Made by a program: the position numbers and the translations under genes. From positions 26,591 to 90,590 of the forward strand of contig CAZHEH010000009.1 of the NCBI GenBank assembly GCA_964531695.1: a stretch of 64,000 nucleotides of DNA, given 5' to 3'. The stretch comes from JAGXKT01 sp964531695 (GTDB lineage Bacteria; Planctomycetota; Phycisphaerae; SM23-33). Shown piece by piece: positions 17,401 to 25,686 of this stretch (position 1 is the stretch's first letter; each line of letters starts with the position of its first letter). The notes under the pieces were generated by a model, which was not told the origin of the DNA, made no database searches, and was given only the letters and a program-made list of their open reading frames with translations.

Positions 17401-17970
17401 TCAACTCGCCATCTCCCGCTCGACCAACTCGCACAGCGTGTGATACGCCACCGCGTGCGCTTCCTGGATGCGGGGGGAGTTCTCGCCGCACGCGTCGAGC
17501 AGGACGTCCGCGGCGGCCGCACACTTGCCGCCGCCCGGTCCGGTAAAGGCGACCGTCCCCATGCCGATCTCGCGGGCCGCCTCCAGCGCGGCGACTATAT
17601 TCGGCGAGTTGCCCGAGGTCGTCAGTCCGATCGCCACGTCGCCCGCTCGGCCCTTGGCACGGAGCTGGCGTGCGAAGACTTCCGCGTAGCTGCTGTCGTT
17701 CGCCACGGCCGTCAGGACGGACGTGTCCGTGGACAGGGCCTCGGCCCGGAGCCCCGGGCGTTCCATCAGGTACCGGCCGACCAGCTCGCCGGCGATGTGC
17801 TGGGCATCCGCGGCCGAGCCGCCATTGCCGAACAGATACACGCCCCCGCCGGCGCGCAACGCCCGCACGACCAAATCCGCGGCCTCGGCCACGCGCCCGG
17901 CCAGCCGCTCACCCGCGGCGCGGATGTTGCCGGCCGCCTGCTCGAATCTCTCGGATGCCAATTCGCTCAT
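17401..17970 (-). CDS. gmhA: Sedoheptulose-7-phosphate isomerase-like SIS protein
   Basis: 189 residues, typical GmhA length. SIS fold with the phosphosugar-binding loop GNGGSAADAQH (about residues 48-58), STDTSVLTAVAND and the second loop LTTSGNSPNIV. Catalytic candidates are His in the first loop and the late conserved ENSPRIQEAHAVAYH segment. The family converts sedoheptulose 7-phosphate to heptose 7-phosphate for ADP-heptose made for the envelope. A glycosyltransferase follows at 35 bases, and a ROK kinase is divergent upstream, so a sugar-modification locus is plausible. A relic of a second gmhA tail lies nearby at 16407-16490. Confidence 0.88.
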   Translation of the reverse strand: MSELASERFEQAAGNIRAAGERLAGRVAEAADLVVRALRAGGGVYLFGNGGSAADAQHIAGELVGRYLMERPGLRAEALSTDTSVLTAVANDSSYAEVFARQLRAKGRAGDVAIGLTTSGNSPNIVAALEAAREIGMGTVAFTGPGGGKCAAAADVLLDACGENSPRIQEAHAVAYHTLCELVEREMAS

Positions 17971-18111
17971 CGGGCTCCCTACCGCCCCGCCCCGTCCGTG
18001 GCTATGTGAACCCGCGGCAGTCGGCGAATCAAGCCCATCTGCAAAACCCCGCGCGGTACGACGGGAGACCCCTGGACACCGCGGGCGGCTTCGGCGATTC
18101 TGCCGGGCGAG

Positions 18112-19041
18112 ATGAACGTCGAGCCGTCACACAGCGCACCGGTACTCGGCTGGAACGTCGGCGCGACGACCTGCAGCGCCGTGATGGCGTCGCGCGCGGG
18201 AGAAATCCTGGAACGCGTGGACTGGCCGGCCGGCGCCGAGCGGGGCTTCGAGCCGATGCTGGGCGACTTCCTCGATCACGCGCGCCGCCTGTCCGCGGCC
18301 GCCGAACCCGAGGGCATCGGCGTCAGCGTCGGCGGGCCCATGAACGCGGTGACCGGGCGGGTCCTCGGCCCGCCGAACCTGCCCGGTTGGGACGACGTGG
18401 ACCTGGCTGCACGGCTGGGCGAAGCGCTGGGCCTGCCCGTCCGAATCGAGCACGACGCGGCCGCCTGCCTCGAGGCCGAGTGGCTCTGGGGCGGCGCCCG
18501 CGGCTGCACACACGCGGCCTACCTGACCTGCGGCACCGGCTTCGGCGCCGGACTGCTGATCGGCGGGCGGATCGTCCGCGGGCCGGACGGTCAGACGCCG
18601 GAACTGGGCCACGTCCGCCTGGCCGACGACGGGCCCATCGCCTTCGACAAGGCGGGCTCGGCCGAGGCCTTCTGCGCCGGCAGCGGCATCGCCAAGCTGG
18701 CGTCCTGGCGGCGCCCCGAGCACTTCCCGGCGCCGATCAGTACGGAACGTCTCGCCGAGCGGGCCGCCGCGGGCGATGCGCTCGCGCGGGACGTGCTGGA
18801 CGAGGCCGCCCGCCGCACCGGGCAGGCCTGCGCGCTGCTGGCCGACCTGTTCGCCCCACGGGTCATCCTGCTGGGCTCGCTGGCGCGCTACCTGGGCCCG
18901 AGCTGGGTGCAGAAGGTGTGCGACGGATTTCGGGCCGAAGCCCTCCCGGATCGGCGGGCCACTCCGGTGAAGCCGGCCGGGCTGGGCGAGCGCCTCCAGG
19001 ATCTCTCCGCGGCCGCGGCCTGGCTGTTTGCCGCGCGCTGA
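18112..19041 (+). CDS. ROK-family sugar kinase-like protein
   Basis: 309 residues. Actin/hexokinase-like ROK fold: an N-terminal phosphate loop (LGWNVGATTCSAV), GIGVSVGGPMNAVTG, the catalytic region RIEHDAAACLEAEW with the Asp, LTCGTGFGAGLLIGGRI, and the ROK-typical ELGHVRL. Two departures are visible. The usual acidic residue of the first loop (D-G-G-T in most members) is Asn-Val-Gly-Ala. The cysteine-rich zinc motif after GH is missing, replaced by DKAGSAEAFC. Substrate is unknown; proximity to gmhA suggests sugar phosphate metabolism. Confidence 0.82.
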   Translation: MNVEPSHSAPVLGWNVGATTCSAVMASRAGEILERVDWPAGAERGFEPMLGDFLDHARRLSAAAEPEGIGVSVGGPMNAVTGRVLGPPNLPGWDDVDLAARLGEALGLPVRIEHDAAACLEAEWLWGGARGCTHAAYLTCGTGFGAGLLIGGRIVRGPDGQTPELGHVRLADDGPIAFDKAGSAEAFCAGSGIAKLASWRRPEHFPAPISTERLAERAAAGDALARDVLDEAARRTGQACALLADLFAPRVILLGSLARYLGPSWVQKVCDGFRAEALPDRRATPVKPAGLGERLQDLSAAAAWLFAAR

Positions 19042-19116
19042 CGCCGCTGTGGGGCAGAAGAAACGCGGCGGTCGCATCGGGCCGCCCCACTTCCGGGCTG
19101 CTTGAGAAACGACTGT

Positions 19117-19929
19117 TTACCCTCGTCGGCGCCTCAGGAGGGCCGCCAGGCCGCCGATGGCCAGCAGTGCCGCCGCCCCCGGCTCGGGCGTGATGGCGAA
19201 GGCCATGTCGATGCTGTCGCCCGGCTGGGGTAGCCACGCATACGGTGAGTTGAAGCCGGAAGGATAACGCAGCTCCTGCGGACCGTCCTCGGGGTCCAGG
19301 TAGACCGCGTCGTCGTTCCAGTGCATCAACGAGGTCTTCCAGCCGAACGCGGCGTTGGCGCCCGCCGGCCCCACCGCCTGGACCTGGAGCCAGTAGACGG
19401 CCGGGTCCGTCCCGGAGCCGGCCTGGAAGAAGGGATCGTCCGGGAACAGGAAGTTGTACTGCCAGACCTCGGCATGGTTGTCCGGAACGTATTGCCCGGA
19501 CTCCGGGCTGTACCAATCCTCCAAGGCGTCGGCCCCGTGCGTGTGCCAGAGCCGGGCGGCATACTCTCCCGGGGCGAAGGAGTACTCCTTCACCGGGCCT
19601 TTGCCGTAGTCAGGCCTGCTGTAGTCGAGCCCGCCCGCTCCGGCCGGGATGTCATCGTAGAATGCCAGGCGGAACGTCGTCTGATCGGTCAGGTTGAGGT
19701 CATCCCGCCACGAACCCCAGATATGCACGTCGGTGACGGGTGCGTCATCGTAGCAGAGGAAATCGTCCGCCAAGGGCGTACTGGTGGCGTCCACGTCCAT
19801 TCCCGTAACCGTGAGATCCGGCTGTTGCAGCCATTTGGGGATATCGAGGTCGGCCGTAGCGACACCGGCGAGAACAAGAACGGCCAGAACCGCGCTCAGA
19901 ACGCGCTTGCAGACTCCGTGCAAGAACAT
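19117..19929 (-). CDS. Secreted PEP-CTERM sorting-domain protein
   Basis: 270 residues. Signal peptide at 1-26 (basic start, core LSAVLAVLVLAG, cleavage near ATA-DLD). The body (27-245) is rich in Trp, Tyr, Asp and Gly with no cysteine pairs and probably forms beta structure; I recognise no catalytic motif. The C-terminus at 246-270 is a textbook PEP-CTERM tail: TPEPG, a hydrophobic helix AALLAIGGLAALL, then RRRRG. Such proteins are cut and attached to the envelope by exosortase, which is not encoded here. Strong GGAAGGAG ribosome-binding site 6 bases before the ATG, and its own promoter upstream. Confidence 0.92.
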   Translation of the reverse strand: MFLHGVCKRVLSAVLAVLVLAGVATADLDIPKWLQQPDLTVTGMDVDATSTPLADDFLCYDDAPVTDVHIWGSWRDDLNLTDQTTFRLAFYDDIPAGAGGLDYSRPDYGKGPVKEYSFAPGEYAARLWHTHGADALEDWYSPESGQYVPDNHAEVWQYNFLFPDDPFFQAGSGTDPAVYWLQVQAVGPAGANAAFGWKTSLMHWNDDAVYLDPEDGPQELRYPSGFNSPYAWLPQPGDSIDMAFAITPEPGAAALLAIGGLAALLRRRRG

Positions 19930-20081
19930 GTCGTGCTCCTTCCTTCACGCCGCGGCAAGCCAACCGCGGGCGAAAACGAGCCGAGCTTGGGGCGAGCGAT
20001 TGGGCGGCGAGCCCTGGTGAGCACAAGCCGTTCGGCGTCTCCTACGCCCTCGCACCCGAGCCAAGCGCCATAACGGCTATA

Positions 20082-20109
20082 ATTCTATCCCCGAACCCCT
20101 TTTTGTCAA
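20082..20109 (-). promoter_or_regulatory. Promoter of the PEP-CTERM gene
   Basis: Minus strand TTGACA (6 of 6, 20104-20109) and TAGAAT (5 of 6, 20082-20087) with 16-base spacing. Predicted start near 20075 gives a leader of about 145 bases. The gap is unusually AT-rich for this genome. Confidence 0.65.
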
Positions 20110-20168
20110 GCAGTTGTCAGAAAAAGCGGTTAAATATGCTCTTGGGCCCATGTGCGCCTATCTTTGAG

Positions 20169-21257
20169 TCATTTAATTCCCAAGAGTTGCTCCTTCAAAT
20201 CCAGGTAGTACAGGTAGTCGTCGGGAGCCACATCGGGCGGGCAGCGATGGTCGCAATGCGGGATGAACCCGCCCCGCTCGACGTACGGCACGAGCGATTC
20301 GAGGTACTCCCGCGTAGCGTCCCGGCCGGCGCGGAGCTTCATCTTGTCCACGCCGCCCATGATCCGCAGTTCCGGCCCGTACTCGTCGAGCACCGGGCCC
20401 GGATGCCCGCAGCCGTTGACCTCGAACGGGAACATTGTGTTGAGTCCGGCCTCGAGGAAGTACGGGATCATCGGGCGGATGTCGCCATCGGAATCGGTGT
20501 ACCAGATGTCCACGCCGCCGGCGCGGAGCTTCGCGCCGATCCGCTTGTACCGCGGCACGATGACGCTCTTGAAGAAATCCATCGAGACCAGCGGCCCCGT
20601 GTTGCAGGAGATGTCCTCCCAGCCGCGGGCGAGGTCGAAGTCGATCTCGCCCAGCAGTGAGTCCAGCGATTGCTCGACCAGTTGGCAGACCGTCTCGACC
20701 ATGTCCTCGACCATCTCCGGGTAGTCGAACACGGCATAGGCGAGTCCCTCGACGGTCAGGAGATCCCGGACCTTGCCGATGAGCGACCCGCAATGGACGG
20801 CCAACGGGTAGTCCCGATCCGCCGGGTGCGCGGCCCGAACCGCCGCCACGTCGATCCGCCGGGCCGGGTCATCCAGCCGGAAGTGCTCCTCCTTGCAGCG
20901 CTTCCAGTCGTCGGGCGTCTTGATCGACGAATCCGTGAAGTGCGGGATCGTGCTGTGCCCGTCCTTCGGCACCTCCGCCAGCAGCCCGTCGCGGTTTCGG
21001 ATGACCTTCTTGGCGTCCGTCTCCTCGATGACCTCTTCGGGATAGCCGGGGTGCATCCAGTTGCCGCACGGCTCGCCGACGTCCTTGATCACGTCGAAGC
21101 TGAAGAACCGGTGAGCGTCGTGGTTATGGGTGATGCCATTCTCGCGGAAGATCGGCCACTGGCGGAAGTTCTCCTGCCAGTAGCCGAATTCCATGTTGAA
21201 GCAGCGATCAAACGGCTGATGGTGCATCTGGGCGACGAACCGCTCGCGGTCGGTCAT
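20169..21257 (-). CDS. Uroporphyrinogen decarboxylase-like protein (URO-D superfamily)
   Basis: 362 residues from ATG 21257 (MTDRERFVAQM), the usual opening of this superfamily and preceded by GGAAGGG. An upstream ATG at 21296 with GGAG would add 13 residues. URO-D barrel features include a Pro/Phe-Asp substrate-handling start (HHQPFDR) and the late VDIWYTDSDGDIRPM and HCDHRCPPDVAP segments. The haem-pathway hallmark RQAGRY is absent, so this is not HemE. The family includes methyltransferases of corrinoid systems and many uncharacterised planctomycete proteins. It lies 132 bases downstream of nadB on the same strand. Confidence 0.75.
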   Translation of the reverse strand: MTDRERFVAQMHHQPFDRCFNMEFGYWQENFRQWPIFRENGITHNHDAHRFFSFDVIKDVGEPCGNWMHPGYPEEVIEETDAKKVIRNRDGLLAEVPKDGHSTIPHFTDSSIKTPDDWKRCKEEHFRLDDPARRIDVAAVRAAHPADRDYPLAVHCGSLIGKVRDLLTVEGLAYAVFDYPEMVEDMVETVCQLVEQSLDSLLGEIDFDLARGWEDISCNTGPLVSMDFFKSVIVPRYKRIGAKLRAGGVDIWYTDSDGDIRPMIPYFLEAGLNTMFPFEVNGCGHPGPVLDEYGPELRIMGGVDKMKLRAGRDATREYLESLVPYVERGGFIPHCDHRCPPDVAPDDYLYYLDLKEQLLGIK

Positions 21258-21389
21258 CGTGCCCTTCCACTTCGGCCTGCACGGCTGTATGGACATCCTC
21301 TAGCTCCTGTAAGGGTTTCGAGGGAATCGGTTCCAGGGAATCACCCTGCGAGTCAAACTCCGGCGCCAATTGCCGAGCCCCGCCGCCGG

Positions 21390-23036
21390 CTACTCGACCA
21401 CCAACTGGTGTTCCGTACGCCGGACCTGCTGGTGACGGGCCCAGACGGGGTCGGTCTCGGGGAAGTCCTCCCGGTAGTGCACGCCCCGCGTCTCGCTCCG
21501 CCGGAGGGCGCACTCGGCCACCACAAACGCGGCCGTGAGCATGTTCTGCACCTCCCAGCCGGCGGGGTCGAGGAACTCCTTGTCCAGCACGTAGCGTCCC
21601 CAGAAGTGCACGATTTCGAGCGTCTCGGAGAGCCGTTCGCCTCGTCGCACGATGCCGGCATTGCGCCACATGACCGACCGGAGCGAGTTGCGGATATCGC
21701 CCAGGTCGAGGGTCGTGCGGTCGGACGGCTCGTTGATCCAGTCGATCTCGCCGGCTACCAGCCGGCCGTTGGCGGCTCCGACCGCCTCCCCCGCCAACTC
21801 CCCACATCGCTCGCCGAACACCAGCGCCTCGGGCAAGCTGTTGGACGCCAGCCGGTTCGCGCCGTGCAGGCCACTGGCCGCCGCCTCGCCGCAGGCGAGC
21901 AATCCGGGCAAGCTCGTCCGCCCGTCGATGTCCACCCGCGCCCCGCCGATCATGTAATGAGCGGCCGGGTGCACCGGGATCAGGTCACTCCCCGGGTCGA
22001 TGCCGAACTGCCGGCACTGCGCGTCGATCCGCGGGAAGCGCTCCGCGAACGCGGCCGCGCCGAGGTGCCGAACGTCGAGGTACACGTGCGTGGAGTTCGT
22101 CTCGGCCATTGTCTGGTGGATCGCCCGGCTGACCGCGTCGCGCGGTGCCAGTTCCCCCATCTCGTGATGCTCGGCCATGAAGCGACGCCCGCCGCGGTCG
22201 ACGAGATGACCGCCCTCACCCCGAACGGCCTCCGAGATCAGCGACCGCGTCGAGCCGGCGACGTACAGCGTCGTCGGGTGGAACTGCATCATCTCGGCAT
22301 CCGCGATGGTCGCGCCCGCGCGGAAGGCCAGCGCCATGGCGTCAGCCGTGGCCCCCGGCGGGTTGGACGTCTCCCGCCACAGCATGCCCGCGCCGCCCGC
22401 GGCGAGAATCGTCTGCCGGGCCCAGATCATCTGCAACCCGTAGCGGGCGTGGTAGGTCAGCGCCCCGACGACCGACGCCCCGTTTCCGCCCGCGGGCGGG
22501 TCCGTCGCCAGATCGATCACGAAACAATGGTCAAACAGCTTGACGCTGTCGAGGCCGCGGACCCGCTCCAGCAGCACGTTGGTCACGGCCTGGCCGGTCG
22601 CGTCCCCGTTGGCATGGACCACTCGAGGCCGGCCGTGGCCGCCCTCGCGCCCCAAACGCAGCCGGCCCCGATCGGTGTCGAAGGGAACGCCCCAGCTTCT
22701 CAGCTCCTCGATGGCCGTCGGTGCCGAGTCGATCACCTTCCGCAGGACCTGCTCGTCGCACAGCCCGGCGCCGGTCTCCAGCGTGTCCCGCACGTGGTCC
22801 TCGATGGAATCGTCGGGGTCCATCACGGCCGCCAGGCCGCCCTGGGCGTAGTAGCTGTTGGACGCCTCGAAGTCGCCCTTGGTGGCGACGATGACCCGTG
22901 CGCGGCCCGCCGCCTCGATCGCGGCCCGCAGCCCGGCGACGCCCGCGCCGACGATCAGAACGTCGGTGAAGATGTGCGGCAGCTTGTGGCTTTCGAAGCT
23001 CAACAGGTGCCGCCGTTGCAGATACGGGGAGTCCAT
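21390..23036 (-). CDS. nadB: L-aspartate oxidase
   Basis: 548 residues, normal length. N-terminal FAD-binding motif VLIVGAGVAGLRAAIEAAG, then the flavoprotein fingerprint SYYAQGGLAAV. The substrate-binding and capping domain contains QFHPTTLYV, ISEAVRGEGGHLVD and the arginine motif ELAPRDAVSRAI. The C-terminal segment is GGLHGANRLASNSL-like (reads ASGLHGANRLASNSLPEAL). It oxidises aspartate to iminoaspartate, the first step of de novo NAD synthesis. nadA and nadC are not in the window. It is divergent from the dihydroorotate-dehydrogenase-like gene 95 bases away. Confidence 0.95.
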   Translation of the reverse strand: MDSPYLQRRHLLSFESHKLPHIFTDVLIVGAGVAGLRAAIEAAGRARVIVATKGDFEASNSYYAQGGLAAVMDPDDSIEDHVRDTLETGAGLCDEQVLRKVIDSAPTAIEELRSWGVPFDTDRGRLRLGREGGHGRPRVVHANGDATGQAVTNVLLERVRGLDSVKLFDHCFVIDLATDPPAGGNGASVVGALTYHARYGLQMIWARQTILAAGGAGMLWRETSNPPGATADAMALAFRAGATIADAEMMQFHPTTLYVAGSTRSLISEAVRGEGGHLVDRGGRRFMAEHHEMGELAPRDAVSRAIHQTMAETNSTHVYLDVRHLGAAAFAERFPRIDAQCRQFGIDPGSDLIPVHPAAHYMIGGARVDIDGRTSLPGLLACGEAAASGLHGANRLASNSLPEALVFGERCGELAGEAVGAANGRLVAGEIDWINEPSDRTTLDLGDIRNSLRSVMWRNAGIVRRGERLSETLEIVHFWGRYVLDKEFLDPAGWEVQNMLTAAFVVAECALRRSETRGVHYREDFPETDPVWARHQQVRRTEHQLVVE

Positions 23037-23131
23037 GATCTCGAAAGTCTACTCGCCGGTTGGCGGGGAGTCGAACGGAAACGCCGCAGCGCCTATACTA
23101 CGGTGAACTCCCACTGAGAAAGGACTTCGCG

Positions 23132-24139
23132 ATGGACCTGACGACGACGTACATGGGCCTGAACCTGTCGAGCCCCTTGGTGCCCTCCGCCTCGCCGCTG
23201 AGCCGCGACTTGGACAACATCCGCAGAATGGAGGACGCCGGCGCGGGCGCCGTCGTGCTGTGGTCGCTCTTCGAGGAGCAGATCGAGCACGATGCCGAGG
23301 AACTGGAGCACTACCTGCACTACGGGGCGGACCGCTTCGCCGAGTCGCTGAGCTTCTTCCCGGATGTGGGCGAGTACCGCCTCGGGCCGGATGAGTATCT
23401 CAAGCACATCACCCAGGCCAAGGAGGCGGTGGACATTCCGATCGTCGCCTCCTTGAACGGCATCTCGGACCGGGGCTGGACGGACTACGCCCGCCAGATG
23501 GCCGACGCCGGGGCCGACGCGATCGAGCTGAACGTGTACTACATCCCGGCCATCCCCGACCTGCCGTGCGAGCATGTGGAGAAGGTCTACCGGACGATCC
23601 TCGAGACGGTCAAGTCGACCGTCTCCGTGCCCGTTGCGATGAAGCTCTCGCCCTTCCACTCCTCGATGCAGCACACAGCCCAGCGGCTGGGCGAGGCGGG
23701 CGCCGACGCGCTGGTGCTGTTCAACCGCTTTTACCAGCCCGACCTGGACGTCGAGAACCTCGCCGTGCAGCCGACCGTCACGCTGAGCCACTCGGACGAC
23801 CTTCGCCTGCCGCTGCGGTGGATCGCCATCCTTCACGGGAACGTCGAGGCGTCGCTGGCCTGCACCTCCGGCATTCACACGGGGGAGGACGCCGCCAAGG
23901 CCATCCTCGCCGGCGCCGACGTGGCGATGCTCTGCTCCGTGCTGCTGGACGGCGGCATCGGCAAGACCGCCGAGATCCGAGATGGGCTCAAACGCGTCAT
24001 GGACAAAAAGGGCTACGGCTCCGTCGAAGAGATGCGCGGCGTGCTCAGCCAGAAGAACTGCCCCGAGCCGGCCGCGTTCGAGCGGGCGAACTACATCAAG
24101 GCCTTGACCGAGTTCGGCTGGACGGCCACGCGGGAATAG
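23132..24139 (+). CDS. Dihydroorotate dehydrogenase-like flavoprotein
   Basis: 335 residues from ATG 23132, preceded by AAAGGA; the frame is open back to 23060. The FMN barrel is related to class 1 dihydroorotate dehydrogenases: opening TTYMGLNLSSPLVPSASPLS, VPVAMKLSPF and a phosphate-binding end GIHTGEDAAKAILAGAD. The usual catalytic Cys or Ser loop and orotate-contact Asn residues do not line up clearly, so it is better called DHOD-like than PyrD. A weak promoter (TCGAAC, 17 bases, TATACT at 23094-23099) lies upstream. It ends 3 bases before the stop of a convergent gene. Confidence 0.82.
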   Translation: MDLTTTYMGLNLSSPLVPSASPLSRDLDNIRRMEDAGAGAVVLWSLFEEQIEHDAEELEHYLHYGADRFAESLSFFPDVGEYRLGPDEYLKHITQAKEAVDIPIVASLNGISDRGWTDYARQMADAGADAIELNVYYIPAIPDLPCEHVEKVYRTILETVKSTVSVPVAMKLSPFHSSMQHTAQRLGEAGADALVLFNRFYQPDLDVENLAVQPTVTLSHSDDLRLPLRWIAILHGNVEASLACTSGIHTGEDAAKAILAGADVAMLCSVLLDGGIGKTAEIRDGLKRVMDKKGYGSVEEMRGVLSQKNCPEPAAFERANYIKALTEFGWTATRE

Positions 24140-24142
24140 GCG

Positions 24143-25561
24143 TCAGCGTCCGTGGATCGCTGCCTCGGCCGGGGCGAACTCCCGCGGCAAGGCGAAGTGC
24201 GTGCCCGGCCCGGCCGGGGGCTCGGCGTCGGGCGAGAAGTGCTCTCGGCCCCGTGCGAGCCACTCGCGCTGGAGCTCGTCGAAGTCCGTGCCGCACTCCT
24301 CGAGTATGTCCTCGACCGGCGTGCCGTCGGCCAGCCCGGTCGCCAACGCGCGGAGCCGGTCGGGGTGGTCCTCCAGGAGGAACGCCACCAAGCCGGCGAC
24401 CTGAGCGTAGCGATCGGAAGAGGCCCGCTCGGTCATGACCTCACTCAGCGGGCGGAAGTAAGTCTCCTCGTCGACGCCCGCCCGAAAGCTCCGCACGTAG
24501 TGCCGCCGATCCATCGACTCCGGGTACACGCAGAGCTGGAGGTAGTTCGCCAACCCCTCGTGCAGCCAGGAGTGCTCCGGGATGCTGGTCATCAGGCGGA
24601 GTTCGCGCGTCACCATGCAGTGGACGCCCTCGTGGAACCACACCGGTCGGTCGGCACCGTGCTCCTCGCTGTACGTCGAGCCGGAGATGTCCTGGACCGT
24701 GTAGCCGTCGGAATCGGGCGGGCGGATCGTGGCCAGCCACCGCTCGCCGAGGGATTCGAAGAAGCCGCGGTAGTCCGCCTTGCGGGAGAAGATCAGCAGC
24801 GCCGTGGGCCGGCCCGGCCGGATCGGCCGACAGGCGTCGCCGAAGACGCGGCGGACCCACATCCGGATGCGGATGAGCCGGTCGGCGATGTCCCTCAAGT
24901 CGTCCTCGGACAACTCTGCCGCGTCGGTCGCCACCATCACGCCGCCCGTCACGACGACTTGCCGCGAGCCGCGGCCGAATGCCAGGTCCGCCAAGTACCA
25001 CTCCGGTCCCGGCACCCCGCTCCTGCGCGGGGCGGGCTCGATCCGCAGCTCGTCCAAGTAGAACGTGCCCGTGTCGGACTCGACCTGCAGGACGAGCTTG
25101 CGAACCTCGGACCACTCGCCCACGAAATCGTTCCCCCACCGCCACAGGAGCAGCGGCAGACGGATCCGGTCCCACTCCCCCGACGTCTCCGGTAAGACGC
25201 GCCGCTGGAAGATCACGCGGCTCTCGCCGTCCACGGCAGACCAGCGGAGCCGGGCGCCCTCGACGCCCTCGCGGAGCCGCAGGTGGAACGTCAGCGCCGA
25301 CTGGCGGGCCATGTTGACGCCCTCGGGCACGTCCAGCACGACCTGCGCCTGCTTGCCGAGCCGCGGGGTGACCGCCAGGCAGCCGCCTCCCCCCAACGGG
25401 GCCGGGTCGGAGACGATTTCCACCTCGGCTCGCCGCGCCTGTGCCTCGACGGGCGACTCGTCGAAGCGGTAAACGTGCGTCGGCTCGGTCCCGGTCGCCG
25501 CGGCCGCCGCCGCGAGTAGCGCGGCAAGCGCCGAGATTGCGTGCATCCGTCTGCGATCCAT
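24143..25561 (-). CDS. Secreted gluzincin-type metallopeptidase-like protein
   Basis: 472 residues from ATG 25561. This start gives a signal peptide (MDRRR, then an Ala/Leu-rich core); the frame is open to 25651. Residues about 25-210 form a beta-rich, CBM-like region (YRFDESPVEA, FYLDELRIEP). The C-terminal half holds HEGVH at 310-314, a zinc HExxH motif, and a downstream HEGLANYLQ with Glu335 as likely third ligand. This spacing is that of the peptidase_MA/gluzincin group. Substrate is unknown; exported to the periplasm or beyond. Confidence 0.75.
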   Translation of the reverse strand: MDRRRMHAISALAALLAAAAAATGTEPTHVYRFDESPVEAQARRAEVEIVSDPAPLGGGGCLAVTPRLGKQAQVVLDVPEGVNMARQSALTFHLRLREGVEGARLRWSAVDGESRVIFQRRVLPETSGEWDRIRLPLLLWRWGNDFVGEWSEVRKLVLQVESDTGTFYLDELRIEPAPRRSGVPGPEWYLADLAFGRGSRQVVVTGGVMVATDAAELSEDDLRDIADRLIRIRMWVRRVFGDACRPIRPGRPTALLIFSRKADYRGFFESLGERWLATIRPPDSDGYTVQDISGSTYSEEHGADRPVWFHEGVHCMVTRELRLMTSIPEHSWLHEGLANYLQLCVYPESMDRRHYVRSFRAGVDEETYFRPLSEVMTERASSDRYAQVAGLVAFLLEDHPDRLRALATGLADGTPVEDILEECGTDFDELQREWLARGREHFSPDAEPPAGPGTHFALPREFAPAEAAIHGR

Positions 25562-25686
25562 GCGGATACCTTGTCGCGCGGCGGGCTTGTTGGCGGCATC
25601 GGCGCGCGGTAGCATCCAATCGTGCGGGCCCGGCCGCGACCGCCCCATCATACAGCACGGCCGGCCGCAGGGAAGGAGCCGGCGTC

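Noticed and set aside
20169..21257. HemE uroporphyrinogen decarboxylase
   Set aside because: The RQAGRY-type N-terminal motif of HemE is missing; only superfamily-level similarity remains.
23132..24139. PyrD of pyrimidine synthesis
   Set aside because: The catalytic loop and orotate-binding residues could not be placed, and no pyrimidine genes are nearby, so only DHOD-like is claimed.
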